NCBI GenBank assembly: GCA_023375675.1
Contig: JALQBC010000007.1
Coordinates: forward strand, 434,001 to 498,000
Length of the DNA stretch: 64,000 nucleotides
Origin: Cytospora piceicola
Lineage: Eukaryota > Ascomycota > Sordariomycetes > Diaporthales > Cytosporaceae
Reading direction: 5' to 3'
The position numbers and the translations under genes were made by a program. Positions 22,131 through 31,811 of the stretch are shown here, piece after piece. The number at the start of each line of letters is the position of its first letter. Position 1 is the stretch's first letter. A model generated the notes under the pieces. The model saw only the letters and a program-made list of their open reading frames with translations. It was not told the DNA's origin and made no database searches.

Positions 22131-22186
22131 AAGGTCAAAAGTGCCCTCGACGGCCGTTGTCCCCAAGACCCCTGTGGGACACCGTA
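22131..22186 (-). repeat. Right arm of 56-bp inverted repeat
   Basis: Mate of the left arm. It lies within the open frame that continues into the AlkB coding region. Confidence 0.95.
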
Positions 22187-22273
22187 GTTGTGTCTCAAAC
22201 CTCACTGAGAAACTTTGCTGCTCCTCGCCCTCCAGATGACGACGGGGCACCGACACCCAAGAAGACGAAACTT

Positions 22274-23353
22274 ATGTCCCGAAAGGGTACCACACTCCAC
22301 CTATTTGATCCAGACGATATAGCAGAACATACCCCGTGTTCTATCATCCACAATTTCTTGCCTCCTGATCTGGCCAATGGTCTGCTCAAGGAGATGCTCG
22401 AGGAGGCAAAGTCCTTCGAAAGGAACACCTTTAAGCTGTTTGATAATGTCGTCTCAAGCCCACATACATCTTCCTTTTACGTCGACAGCCTTGACGAGAT
22501 ACAGCGACAAAAGTATGAAGTAGGCAGCCCACCCCCTCCCCCACCTTATCATGATTGCATTCTTGCTGATCATCTGCAAAAAAAGTACCTATACAACGGG
22601 ACCCGTATCACTGACGTCCGCAAAATCACACCACAACTGGACAAAGTCAAGCCTCTAGTCAAAGAAGCCGTAAACCATGAGATCCAAAAACGGATCCAGT
22701 CCCACTACCCAGGCGGCACCAAACTCAAGCACCAGAGCCCCCAGCCCTGGACCCCCAACGCCGCCTTCGTCAACTGCTACAACGGGCCGGCCGAGTCCGT
22801 AGGCTGGCACTCGGACCAGCTCACGTACCTGGGACCCCGCGCCGTCATAGGGTCCCTCTCCCTGGGCGTCTCCCGGGAGTTCCGCGTCCGGAGGGTCGTG
22901 GTGCCCGGGGGCGGCGGCGGCGGCGGCCACCCCGGGGCGGACGGGGACGCCGGGGGCCAGGTCGCCATCCACCTGCCCCACAACTCGCTCCTGGTCATGC
23001 ACGCCGAGATGCAGGAGGGGTGGAAGCACAGCATCGCGCCGGCGCAGACCGTCGACCCGCACCCCGTGGCCGGGAACAGGCGCATCAACGTGACCTACCG
23101 GGACTACAAGGCCAGTCTGCACCCGAGCCGCACGCCGAGGTGTAATTGCGGCATCCCGACCGTGCTGCGGGTCGTCCAGAAGAAGAAGGAGAACTGGGGC
23201 CGGTACTTTTGGATGTGCCACGCTGGCAACGTGCCAGGGAAGGATAATTGCACCTTCTTCCAGTGGGCAGAGTTCGACGATGATGGGGATCCGGTGTGGA
23301 GCAACAAGGGGGATACCACTAGCCAAGCTCGATCAGGTCAGGCTGCATCGTGA
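22274..23353 (+). CDS. AlkB-like 2OG-Fe(II) dioxygenase with GRF zinc finger
   Basis: Predicted nucleic-acid demethylase that oxidatively removes alkyl groups from damaged bases. From the first in-frame ATG it is 359 aa without introns. The iron ligands include WHSDQLTYLGP (H179, D181) and a distal His in EGWKHSIAP. The 2OG-binding arginine pair is in RRINVTYRDYK. Substrate-lid region: AFVNCYNGPAESVGW. The C-terminus holds a GRF-type zinc finger (CNCGIPT from C290, then FWMCHAG and NCTFFQWAEF), which binds single-stranded DNA in other proteins. The frame stays open upstream of 22274 through the right inverted-repeat arm without an ATG. It includes QTSLRNFA, a PIP-box-like peptide, and an acidic/basic stretch typical of the family's N-terminus. 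The true start may therefore lie upstream, be non-AUG, or have been displaced by the element. A Gly run (about residues 213-220) is a local oddity. Confidence 0.85.
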   Translation: MSRKGTTLHLFDPDDIAEHTPCSIIHNFLPPDLANGLLKEMLEEAKSFERNTFKLFDNVVSSPHTSSFYVDSLDEIQRQKYEVGSPPPPPPYHDCILADHLQKKYLYNGTRITDVRKITPQLDKVKPLVKEAVNHEIQKRIQSHYPGGTKLKHQSPQPWTPNAAFVNCYNGPAESVGWHSDQLTYLGPRAVIGSLSLGVSREFRVRRVVVPGGGGGGGHPGADGDAGGQVAIHLPHNSLLVMHAEMQEGWKHSIAPAQTVDPHPVAGNRRINVTYRDYKASLHPSRTPRCNCGIPTVLRVVQKKKENWGRYFWMCHAGNVPGKDNCTFFQWAEFDDDGDPVWSNKGDTTSQARSGQAAS

Positions 23354-23798
23354 TTAAGGCCGTCCGAAAGCTGCCATGTATATACATATCTAGACTTCCG
23401 GTGCGTTCCAGTAGCCACCCTCGATTGCCAGAGCAATGGTCAGTCATCTGGAAAAAGAGATTATGTACGAGTGGCAAGTGTTTGGAGAAGAATGGGATCA
23501 CGCCAAACAACGCTCTTATGCATGGCACCTGGCCCGTCTGCTCTCATCAAGCTGCAAGTATTACGTTTGGCAATGCCGAATGAATAATAGCAAACCTTCT
23601 ATCAGAATATCAAACAACAGCATCAAGGACATTAATCACAGTGCAAACATGCCCGTAGCAAATGAATAAGAACGTGCATAGCATTCAACCCAACAACCAT
23701 CTACAATATACAATAATCAAGAACCCTCACTATCTCTTCCCGGGGGGGCACACAGAAACATAACAAAACAAAGAAACGCCACCCCCTTGGCCTACTCC
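23354..23798. other. Convergent intergenic region
   Basis: 3' UTR space of the AlkB gene and the next minus-strand gene; AT-rich from 23580. No gene seen. Confidence 0.6.
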
Positions 23799-25481
23799 TC
23801 AAGCCCACCAGTTCCCAAACCCCCAACGCCCCGACCCCCTCCTGCTCTTCCCACTCACCTTGCGCACCCCCATCTTGCGGTCCAGCATCTCCGCCCCCAC
23901 CGCCTGCTTCTGCTGCTGCTGCTGGTTGGTCATGTCCGTCAGGCTCGTCTTGGACGACCCCATCGCGCCGCGGTAGTCACCACCACCGAGCCCCGAGCCG
24001 CGCCTGAGCCTCGCCCAGATCCTCGACGCCGGGTCATAGCCATCGCCCAGCGCGTAGTCGCCACCGCCGCCGCCCAGCCCCCCTCTCCCCCCCGCCCTCT
24101 CGTTCTCGTCGACGGGTGCCGCTCCCAGCTCGCGGAAGCCGCGGCGGGGTAACTCCCTGTTGCTGCTCGTGTTCCCGTCCCAGTTGTCGTGCTCGCCCTT
24201 GTCATCCCTGGTGCTGCCGCCGCCGCCCGGGCACGAGAGGTACGTCGTCTTCCGGGCCGTCCTGTTCCGCGCCAGCCGGGTCTGGAGGAGCTCGTCCGCG
24301 GCGCCCGCGCCCCAGTGCGCCGCGACGATGCCCGCGAGCCGGCTGGGCGCCGGCGCCGGCGGCGGGGACCACGGGGACGCGGCGTTGTGGCGGGTGATGG
24401 AGGCGGAAAAGGTGGTGCGGATCTTGGTCTGGGGCCCCGCGACGCCGCCGGCGCCGGTGTTGCCGGTGTTGCTGGTGTCGGCCCCGCTGCCGTCGGTGAC
24501 GCTGCTGGGCTCCGCCGGAGCGGTGGACGGGAAGGCCGTGTGCCGGTAGATGAGGTTGACCTTCAGGTACTCGCACTGCGAGCTGCCGAGGTGGTGCTCG
24601 AGGTCCTCCATCAGCTCGTCCGACTGTGACCTGACGTGGCCCCTGAGGACGGAGTAGTTGGAGAGGCGCAGCTCGACGTTGGCGAGGACGAGGAGCCTGG
24701 ATCCGGGGCCGAGGGTGCTCGGCGCGGAATAGTTCTTGATCACCTCTAGGACGTTGCTGTGGGCCGTGGCCTCGACGTCGACATTGACTTCATACATGGT
24801 TCCGTAGCCGCCTGTACCTTCAACCTCGATGGCCACCCATAAGTTGTGATAGCCATAGTCGACGACTTTGGTGTCAGGAGTGACTCGCACTTCGGGCACC
24901 AAAATGGAGAAGCCCTCGTGCTCGTCCCCGGGGAAGTGTAGCGGACCATCCAAGTCACTGCGAACGAGATTGTTCGAGGTTCTGGATCGCTGGATAATGT
25001 CACCAAGGAGGCCAGGGAACGGTCGGTATGGCGGCGACATTGCTTGCCGGGGACTCATGAAACACCGGTCCCTGAAGCCAACGAAGTCTGTCACTCGAAG
25101 TCAGCAAGCATACGAAGAAGAAAGAAAGCATGGCATCTAAAGCCCAAACCGACCTTTCAGGAGATACGGATCACGGCCCAGCGGCACGGGGCTCTCATCA
25201 ACGTCATCCAGGCCCCCAAACACCCGACTGCTCCTGCTGCCCCTGACCTTGGGGATGGTCAGCTGCTGGCCCCCGCCGGGGGGCTCGGGGGCGCTCCCGC
25301 GGCTCCCGTCCGTCTCCCGGCTGCACGCCCTGGGGGGCCCGTCGTCGTCGTCGCCCTCGTCGCCGTCGGGCCGCTTGACGATGCGCAGCGGCATGACGCG
25401 CCTCACCGGCGGCGGGGTCACGAGCGGCCCGTACGGGTGGTGAAGGTCCAGTCGAGGCGGCTCCGGCGCGGCGGGTTCCAT
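23799..25481 (-). CDS. Conserved fungal protein of unknown function
   Basis: The model is complement(join(23799..25087, 25154..25481)), 538 aa. Exon 1 is proline-rich with an acidic patch (PDGDEGDDDDG) and ends VFGGLDDVDESPVPLGRDPY. The 66-nt intron (GCTGAC branch point) joins DPYLLK to DFVGFRDRCFMSPRQ. The middle is beta-rich and looks folded (VPEVRVTPDTKVVDYGYHNL, WVAIEVEG, YEVNVDVEATAHSNVLEVIK, SRLLVLANVELRL, SDELMEDLEHHLGSSQCEYL). The last 200 residues are Gly/Ser/Gln-rich and disordered. I cannot name the family. The start at 25481 overlaps the upstream membrane ORF by 64 bases. An alternative ATG at 25394 (MPLRIVKR) would begin just after that ORF's stop, and either could be right. Confidence 0.7.
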
Positions 25482-25792
25482 GCTGCCGCTGGGGGGTGGT
25501 CGATGGCCGGCGTGTCGGCGTCGCCGCGGCTGTGCCTGCTCGGTTTGGTGCCGGGCCGGGCTGCTCGGTCCGGAGTGAGGCGCTCGAGGTCTGGCCACGA
25601 GTCTGCGTGCCTGGTGGGAGTAGGATATGGGCGGGCGGGTGCCGTCCTGCGGGATCTCTGCGGAGTTGGTCGCCCTCGGGGAGTGGCCCAGCGCAGAGGG
25701 ATGATCAGCTTGAGGAGGATGAAACAGAAACAGGCCACAAGAGCGATCGGAACTATTATGATAAGCACGGTAATACCAATGTGGTCACGCAT
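25418..25792 (-). CDS. Small single-pass membrane protein (tentative)
   Basis: A 124-aa frame begins MRDHIGITVLIIIVPIALVA and continues hydrophobic through FCFILLKLIIP, one clear transmembrane helix. A basic, proline-rich cytosolic-type tail follows. The tail overlaps the downstream gene's first codons in another frame. No good splice donor links the two, so it is either a separate short gene, a fused N-terminal anchor through an intron I cannot place, or a chance ORF. The hydrophobic helix followed by a positive stretch argues for real coding. Confidence 0.4.
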   Translation of the reverse strand: MRDHIGITVLIIIVPIALVACFCFILLKLIIPLRWATPRGRPTPQRSRRTAPARPYPTPTRHADSWPDLERLTPDRAARPGTKPSRHSRGDADTPAIDHPPAAAWNPPRRSRLDWTFTTRTGRS

Positions 25793-25987
25793 AGTCGAAA
25801 GGGATGCAGCTATCTGGATGCCGGACGAGGTAATCCAATGCAAATGTAAAAGCGATCATGGGTTGTTGGGTATTAATTCTCGGTCGTGGTGCTCGCTCAA
25901 TTCAATACAATTATAGGATGGCGTCGGCTTCTCGTGTTTGTTATGCGATGCGCGGCTTCCTCATGCTCGGCGTCTCATCACCTGCTC

Positions 25988-27249
25988 TCAAAGGTTGACG
26001 GAAGGAACCACCAGTGGATCGGCCCTGGCTGATTCACCCATAGTCTTATACAGGTTGTCGATAACCGTCTCGACCTCAGTGTTTTCCATGCTCAGGAACC
26101 GGATCTGGAAAGGGTGTCAGCAAACGTAAAAACCAGAACCAAGACCACCGGGTCAAGCGGCGCATTGGCAGGTCCGGGCAATCATTCTCACAGTGTCGTC
26201 GCCCCCGCCCTCCCCGTACAGCACCGGCTCCGAGAGCGAGGCCTGGATGTTCCTCCCCACCCTCTCCTCCCAGACGCCCTCCCAGCTCCACTCCCCAGGC
26301 TCCCGCGCCGAGGGGGCGGCGTGGCCCCGGTGCGCCCGCCAGGCGTGCCACGCGCCGGGGTTGCCCGCGGCCTCGAGCGGGACCGAGTCCAGCACGCCCT
26401 CGTCGTCGAAGGCCCCGCGGACGTAGCTAAGCACCTCGAACGTCGAGATGTCCTTCCTGTGCACGTCCCTGAACGGCGGCGCGCCGCCGGTGCCGGTGCC
26501 GATGCCGAGGCCGCCGTTCCCCGCGGCGTCGCCTCTGCCCCCCGGGCTTGACACCGTCGAGGCCGTCGCGGCGATCTCGGAGTTGGGCGTGCTGGAGCCG
26601 CTATCCCCGCCGCCGCCGAGGGCCCTCGACGACCTGGGTGTTGTCGGGGGGTGGTGGTATTGGCCCTGGCCCTGTCCCTGGCCGCCCGCGGGCCTGCCCT
26701 TGCTGCCGCGGCCGAACCAGCCCGGGAAGCCGTGCCGCAGGCTGAAGCCGCCGGGAGGGAGGCGCTCCTCGTCGGTGGCGCTGACGGTGCCGCCCTCCTG
26801 GATGTCGGTCGTGTACATGTAGGTGGTCAGGGGCGTGATCAGGGGGTGGAACATGTCGGTCGAGAATGTGACGAGGGGCGGCAGTGAGGGATACGTAGGC
26901 GGGAAGGAGATGTAGAATCGGAGTATGGCGGTTGAGTAGGGACCTGGCACCGTCAAATCAGCTGGATGGCCTGAAAGAAGGGGGGCGGGAGAGGGGCTGG
27001 GCAGTATACCTTTTCGAACGAACATGACGCCCGACCACAGTGAAGGGTCACCTGGCGTCAAACTCACAAAGATGCCCGGAGGACATGACTGCTTGAGTCC
27101 AGCGCTGGAGGAGCGGGAGAGCTGGGTCAGCTTTCACATGTCGAGGAGGAGCTCACGATTGAAGTAGAAAGTGGTTTGTTGACTCACAACTCGGCCAGGA
27201 GGTTCTGCCGCCGCAAAGTCGGCAGCATTGCCATATTTACTGTCGCCAT
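25988..27249 (-). CDS. E2-fold (UBC-like) protein lacking catalytic cysteine
   Basis: Ubiquitin-conjugating-enzyme fold of the variant (UEV/AKTIP-like) kind. The model is complement(join(25988..26104, 26192..26943, 27010..27104, 27188..27249)), 341 aa. Exons 1-3 join to LRRQNLLAEFAGLKQSCPPG, LTPGDPSLWSGVMFVRKG and PYSTAILRFYISFPPTYPSL. The E2 core continues PPLVTFSTDMFHPLITPLTT. Where active E2s have HPN followed by the catalytic Cys, this protein has FHPLITPLTTYMYTTD with no Cys, so it should not form a ubiquitin thioester. A 130-residue low-complexity insertion follows. The C-terminal exon encodes RFLSMENTEVETVIDNLYK. Intron 2 is 66 nt, in frame and stop-free, so retention would add 22 residues. 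The start at 27249 is the first ATG of three in frame. Confidence 0.82.
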
Positions 27250-28244
27250 TTTCGAAGGTCTGTCATGTCCATGGAAAAGAACAAATAGAAGGAGTAGTGG
27301 AACAATGCCAAAGCTGGGCCCTCCACAAGATTACCTCGAGATGTTGGTCGAGAGGCAGTTATGTAATGCTGTCAGTCAAGGGTTAGGGTTATGAAGGCTT
27401 CATATACTGCATACTTAGGTAGTCTTATAGTCCTGTAGTCTTATAGTCCTGTGGTCTATAGTTCTGTCTACACCGAAACCGAGCTTATCACTTTAGTACA
27501 AAATTGAGTAATCATGCGAAAATTGGCTTTGAATGCATACTTGGAATATATAAAGGGTAGGCAGGTTTTGACTGCGTTACCATTCCTCCCGTGGGCTTCT
27601 CTCCTCCTCTTCCCGACTGAATACACAGGCCAGCCAATGCGTTGGTCATGTAAACTTCTTTCTCAACAAGGTTCCGATATCTTGGCACTTTGGCCAATTG
27701 ACGTTCCTGTAGGTCGTCGTGTCTTAAACGTGGAAGGATGAAGTTGGTTGGATTCTGGACAACAGACATATGTTCCCATAACGCGTCGTAGCTATGCTCG
27801 TCCGCTCGAACCGCCGCATGCGTCCATGTCGACCCAACCCGCTCGTTCCATCTCTTCTTGACCTCACCATCCAGCTGACGGAAATGCTATGACATGGAGG
27901 TAAGTATAATAAATAGATAAATACCACCCCGGGGGGGTATTGAAGGGTAACATCCACCGTGAAGGATAAGAGGGTATATGCTCCGAGGTAACGGCAGTGA
28001 ATCCCCCTTCTCCCCGCAAACACGACAATGACACAACATCCTACCCATATACACACCAGGACGTCGTCATCCACTCGTCTGACCCCGCCGAGATATTTTC
28101 GATGTTCCCATCACCCCGTGAGCGGGGTGTGCTCACTAGCCGTCCGTCCAGTATAGACAGCCTTCAAGTCAACCGCCTTCCCCGATTTTCTCCTCCCCAT
28201 ACTTCGCTCGCCTCCCCCCCCCCAACAACACCAAACCATCCGCC
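27250..28244. other. Intergenic region
   Basis: 1-kb spacer: promoter of the E2-like gene and 3' flank of the large Zn2Cys6 regulator. It contains a short AGTCTTATAGTCCTGT tandem (about 27420-27460). No gene seen. Confidence 0.55.
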
Positions 28245-31200
28245 TCATAGCACCCCGTTCGACCCAGCACCGCCCTGCTGGCCACCAAAGAAGAACCCGT
28301 CAAACAGGTCGTACTGCTGCCCGTCGCTGAAGTCGTGGTGCAGCCCCTCCCACCCCAGGCCGAACCCAAAGTCCCCGTTGGCCGCCGCGTCCTCCGCGCC
28401 GCCCCCGCCCGGCACGCCCCCGTTCCCGCCCGCCTGGTTGAGGAAGTCCATGCCCTGCAGGTCGCCAAAGCTCATCTGGCCCGGCCCCCCGGGCGAGAAG
28501 GACGCCGCCGCCCCGCCCTGCTGCTGGTGCTGGTGCTGGTGCTGGTGTTGGTGCTGCTGCTGCTGCTGCTGCTGCTGCTGCGCCTGCGAGTGCGCGATAA
28601 AGGCCGCCATCTGCGCGGCCGACGTGCCCGCCGGGAGCTGCTGCTGCTGAGCCGCCGCGGCGCCCCCGCGGCCCCCCGCGATCTTGGGCGACGGCGACCC
28701 GATCCCGGACCCCGCCGGCGGCGTGCGCACCGCGGACTGGGACGGCATCAGCGAGGGGTCGATGGCCGACGTGTCCGGGCTGCCGCCGCCGTCGGGCGCG
28801 CTGGCGTGGCTGCGCGGGCCCCTCGGGACGGTCCGCATCATGGAGAAGCCGCCGTCCTGCTCCGCCTTGAGGTTCGGGAGCGAGTTCATGCGGTACGGCG
28901 CCTGCGCTGATGCCGATGCCGCCGCCGCCGCCGCCGCCGCCGGCTGGATCGGCGGCAGCTGCGACCCCGACGACACGTTGGCGTACGCGTCCGAGATGCC
29001 CGGCAGGCCGAACTGCTGCGGCCCCGACAGCCCGTGCTGCTGCTGCTCTCCCGAGTGGCGCTGGTGGTGCCTGTGCCCGCTCTTCACCGAGGCGCTGTCG
29101 CTCCTGGCCGCCCAGTCGCGGTGGTCCCTGCTCTCCCTGGAATGCGCCCGTTTGGATGGCAGGACTTGGCCGAACCCGCCAGTCGAGTTCGCCATCCTTA
29201 TCGTCGCCCTTGCCGTTCGGTCGATCGCCTCCCGACATGCCTCCGCTGGGGGGCATTTCTCGCTCAAGTCGGTGAAGACTGATGTTGCTGCGAGGATTGT
29301 AAAGTCTACCTCATCCATAGTCTGTGAAGGTTAGTCTCAGCGAACGTCTCCAAGGACTCAAAGTTGTGGGCTTACAAGACGACTGCGAACGATCGGTGAG
29401 TGCCAGATCGCATACAGATATGAAATCCCGGCCATGAATATGTGGTGGGTGGCCAGGTACGTGTAGTTGATTACGCCGGCAACGTGCAGCTGCCTGTAAA
29501 GCCGCATGATCTTCTGCCCAGCCTCGGCAACCTTTAGGTAAATCCGATCTTCATCCTCGCGCGACTCCGCGTTGTGCATGGTAGGGCTGTTGACTTCCAT
29601 CGACGTGTTGTACTCTCCCTCAAACATGGCAGGCACACTAAGACTCTGCCTGTAGAGCATGACGACAGCCTGCCAGTAGTTGAGGTCGAGGAACTCGGTA
29701 GAGAAGCCGACACCAGTGTTCTGTTTTGTTGGAGCTGACTCTTTCCATTCATATAACCTCTTATCAATGTCTATCCTCCAGGCCCTGAACGAGTCATACC
29801 TGGACAGGAAGGGAGACGGAAGGCTGGTGTGCATGTAAGGGTTCCTGACATTCTGGCCCGTAGTCCTGGCAGCCTGGGCCTGCTGGTACTGGAGGACCTG
29901 GAGGATCTCGGACTGGAGCAGACGGAGCCGGAAGTAGTGGTGGGCGACAAGTTTGTAGGTGGGCTGAGCAGCGATGTCAGGCGGTGGTTCTTGGAATCCC
30001 TCCAGGGTGATGTGCATGTCCTCCAGGAGAGACGGAAACTCGGTCGTTATGACCTGGTCTGATATGCCAAACGGCCGCCCCACGCAGATGCTGACGAGGC
30101 GGTCGAACGAGTATGTAGACCACCACAGGCGTCTCCTGAGATCTCGTGTAAACTCCCTCCTGCCTCTCTCGCGCATCTGCGTCTCGTTCGTGGGACCCGA
30201 CACCTCCTTGAGGCCCGAGTCGACATCTTTCCCGTCCTCGTAGTGCAGTCCGAGGTCGACGGCGAGCCTGACAGCAACACCGACGATGTACCACAGACCA
30301 GGCGGTACCGGCCTCAGCAGGGCGAAATTCGCCAGGAGCAACACCGCCTGGAGCTCCTCCAGCCCTCCTCCGCTATTATTCAGGCAGGCCTCGAGGTGCA
30401 CGATGGCGCTCGCGTGGTACTCCTCTGGCTGGGCCTGCCTCGAGGACATCCTGCCCTCGCCTGGTTTTGCCTGGCTGTTCTGCGTCTCCGTCTTGGCCAT
30501 GGCCCCCATTATAATGCCGCCTCCGATGGCAAAGACCATGTTCAACATGTACAGCTCCTTCGGACCCCGCTGCGGGTTCGCCGGGTCGTAGGCCTGCTCG
30601 AACATCTTCATGAACTCGACCTTGTGCAGGATGGGTATCTGGGGGTTCGCGTGCTCGAAGTACAAGTTCACCAGCGCCATGCCGACCTCCCTGTCCGGGA
30701 ACGGGGAGGGGTGGATCGTAGGTTTCGTGTGCAGGCCGAAGAAGGAGTCCCGCATCGTGGCCCCGTTGGCCGAGCCGGAGTTGTTGCCGGCGATGGGCTT
30801 GTAGGGCCGCACCCCGGCCTTGTCCGAGGTGGACTTGTTCTCGTTCACGGACGACTGGACGGCGGCGAAGACGACGCGCGCGAACGAGACGCCCGAGGTG
30901 GAGCCGAGGTAGCGCGGGTTGGCCGTGCCCTCCTTCCCGTGGGTGATGTCCGACTTGGCCACCAGCCTGTGCAGCCGGGCCTCGTCGCTCCTCTCGCTGT
31001 TGCTCCCCACCGCCGTGATGCTGTCCATCGTCTCCGAGGGCGCGGGCGCCACGGCCTCGGTGGGGGACCTCACCGAGATGGAGTCGGCCCCCATCCGCGA
31101 GCAGTGCTCCAGGCTGTCGGCCGTGGGGAAGGGGACGTTATTTGCGCGCAGGAGCGTCTCGAGCTGTTCGACCCTGGTCTCGAGGTAGAAGACGTAGCTA

Positions 31201-31703
31201 GTGCCGAGTCAGTACCCGGTGTTACTCTCCGTTGTTGTGCATGGGGGTTTGGGTTTGGGTCTGGGTTTGAGTTTGGGTCTGGGTCTAGGTCTAGGTCTAG
31301 GTCTAGGTCTGGGTGGGGGCGCGACTGACCTTCGAGGTATCTCCTTCTTCGTGATAGGGTCGTAGCCGACACAGGCGACATTGGCCTTCTCGCAACTGGC
31401 GCAGCTCGGCAGCTTCTGGTCGCACCTGTTCTTGCGCAGGCGACACCTGTTACAGGCGCTCACGTTGCGGAAGTTGCTGCTCTGGCCGACCTTGGTGGAT
31501 GCTCCTCCGCCTGCTCCATCTTGTTTGGTGCTGCCCGCGACGCTGCCACTCGGGAGCCCGTCGGCCAGCTGCTGGTCGCTCGCCGTCGGGGACGGGTTGG
31601 CGGTCGCGGAGTTGATGGAGGAGGGCGAGTCCTTGTCGGGGGAGGACTGTCGCAGCCGCTTGGCCGGATGCATTTGCGGAGAGGGCGGCGAGTGTGCCGT
31701 CAT
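28245..31703 (-). CDS. Ppr1-class Zn(II)2Cys6 transcription factor
   Basis: Large nuclear regulator, complement(join(28245..29321, 29376..31197, 31330..31703)), 1090 aa. The zinc cluster lies at C84-C111 (ACNRCRLRKNRC, then DQKLPSCASCEKANVAC) with CX2CX6CX6CX2CX6C spacing. The linker and dimerisation start read DPITKKEIPRSYVFYLETRV, the arrangement of yeast Ppr1. In Ppr1 this linker sets CGG-N6-CCG recognition, so the same is inferred here. A fungal_trans domain follows (GMALVNLYFEHANPQIPILH, RRRLWWSTYSFDRLVSICVG, GRPFGISDQVITTEFP). The C-terminal third is an activation-type region with poly-Ala, poly-Gln/His (near 28540-28585) and Gly/Pro tracts, ending in acidic-aromatic patches. Intron 1 (132 nt) contains a telomere-like hexamer array. 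Length, cluster and linker make a UaY/PCO-1-type purine regulator a real possibility; other Ppr1-class factors are not excluded. Confidence 0.85.
31243..31316 (+). repeat. Telomere-like hexamer array inside an intron
   Basis: GGGTTT, GGGTCT and AGGTCT hexamers in tandem for about 74 bases, within intron 1 of the Ppr1-class gene. The four consecutive CTAGGT units are identical. Confidence 0.85.
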
Positions 31704-31766
31704 CCCATACGGCCGGACCGCGTACGTGAACGTGGAGGTGGAGGTGAAGGAAGAGGTGGAGGGTTG

Positions 31767-31811
31767 AGGTGGACGGTGGACGGTGGACGGTGGACGGTGG
31801 ACGGTGGACGG
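31767..31811 (+). repeat. (GGTGGAC)n 7-bp tandem repeat
   Basis: Six consecutive 7-mers within 110 bases upstream of the Ppr1-class start codon, probably in its 5' UTR. Confidence 0.9.

Larger units (their letters stand above)
21643..22186. mobile_element. Possible MITE-like element: 56-bp perfect terminal inverted repeats around a minisatellite
   Basis: Positions 21643-21698 and 22131-22186 are exact reverse complements over all 56 bases. They enclose 432 bases, most of it a tandem array. No transposase is encoded and I see no clear target-site duplication, so transposition is inferred only from the structure. A replication- or recombination-generated palindrome is an equal alternative. The right arm ends 14 codons before a conserved-looking coding stretch of the AlkB gene. 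Confidence 0.5.
21353..22273. other. Divergent spacer between PEX7 and the AlkB gene
   Basis: Holds both promoters and, in its right half, the inverted-repeat/minisatellite element. The left part carries several GTAC/TACGG motifs and TAGGTA steps (21545-21630). Confidence 0.6.

Noticed and set aside
21717..22256. Repetitive open frame on - through the minisatellite
   Set aside because: Openness results from the repeat unit lacking stops; no ATG and no protein-like ends.
30243..31328. 361-codon open frame on +
   Set aside because: Antisense shadow of the Ppr1-class regulator in GC-rich sequence.
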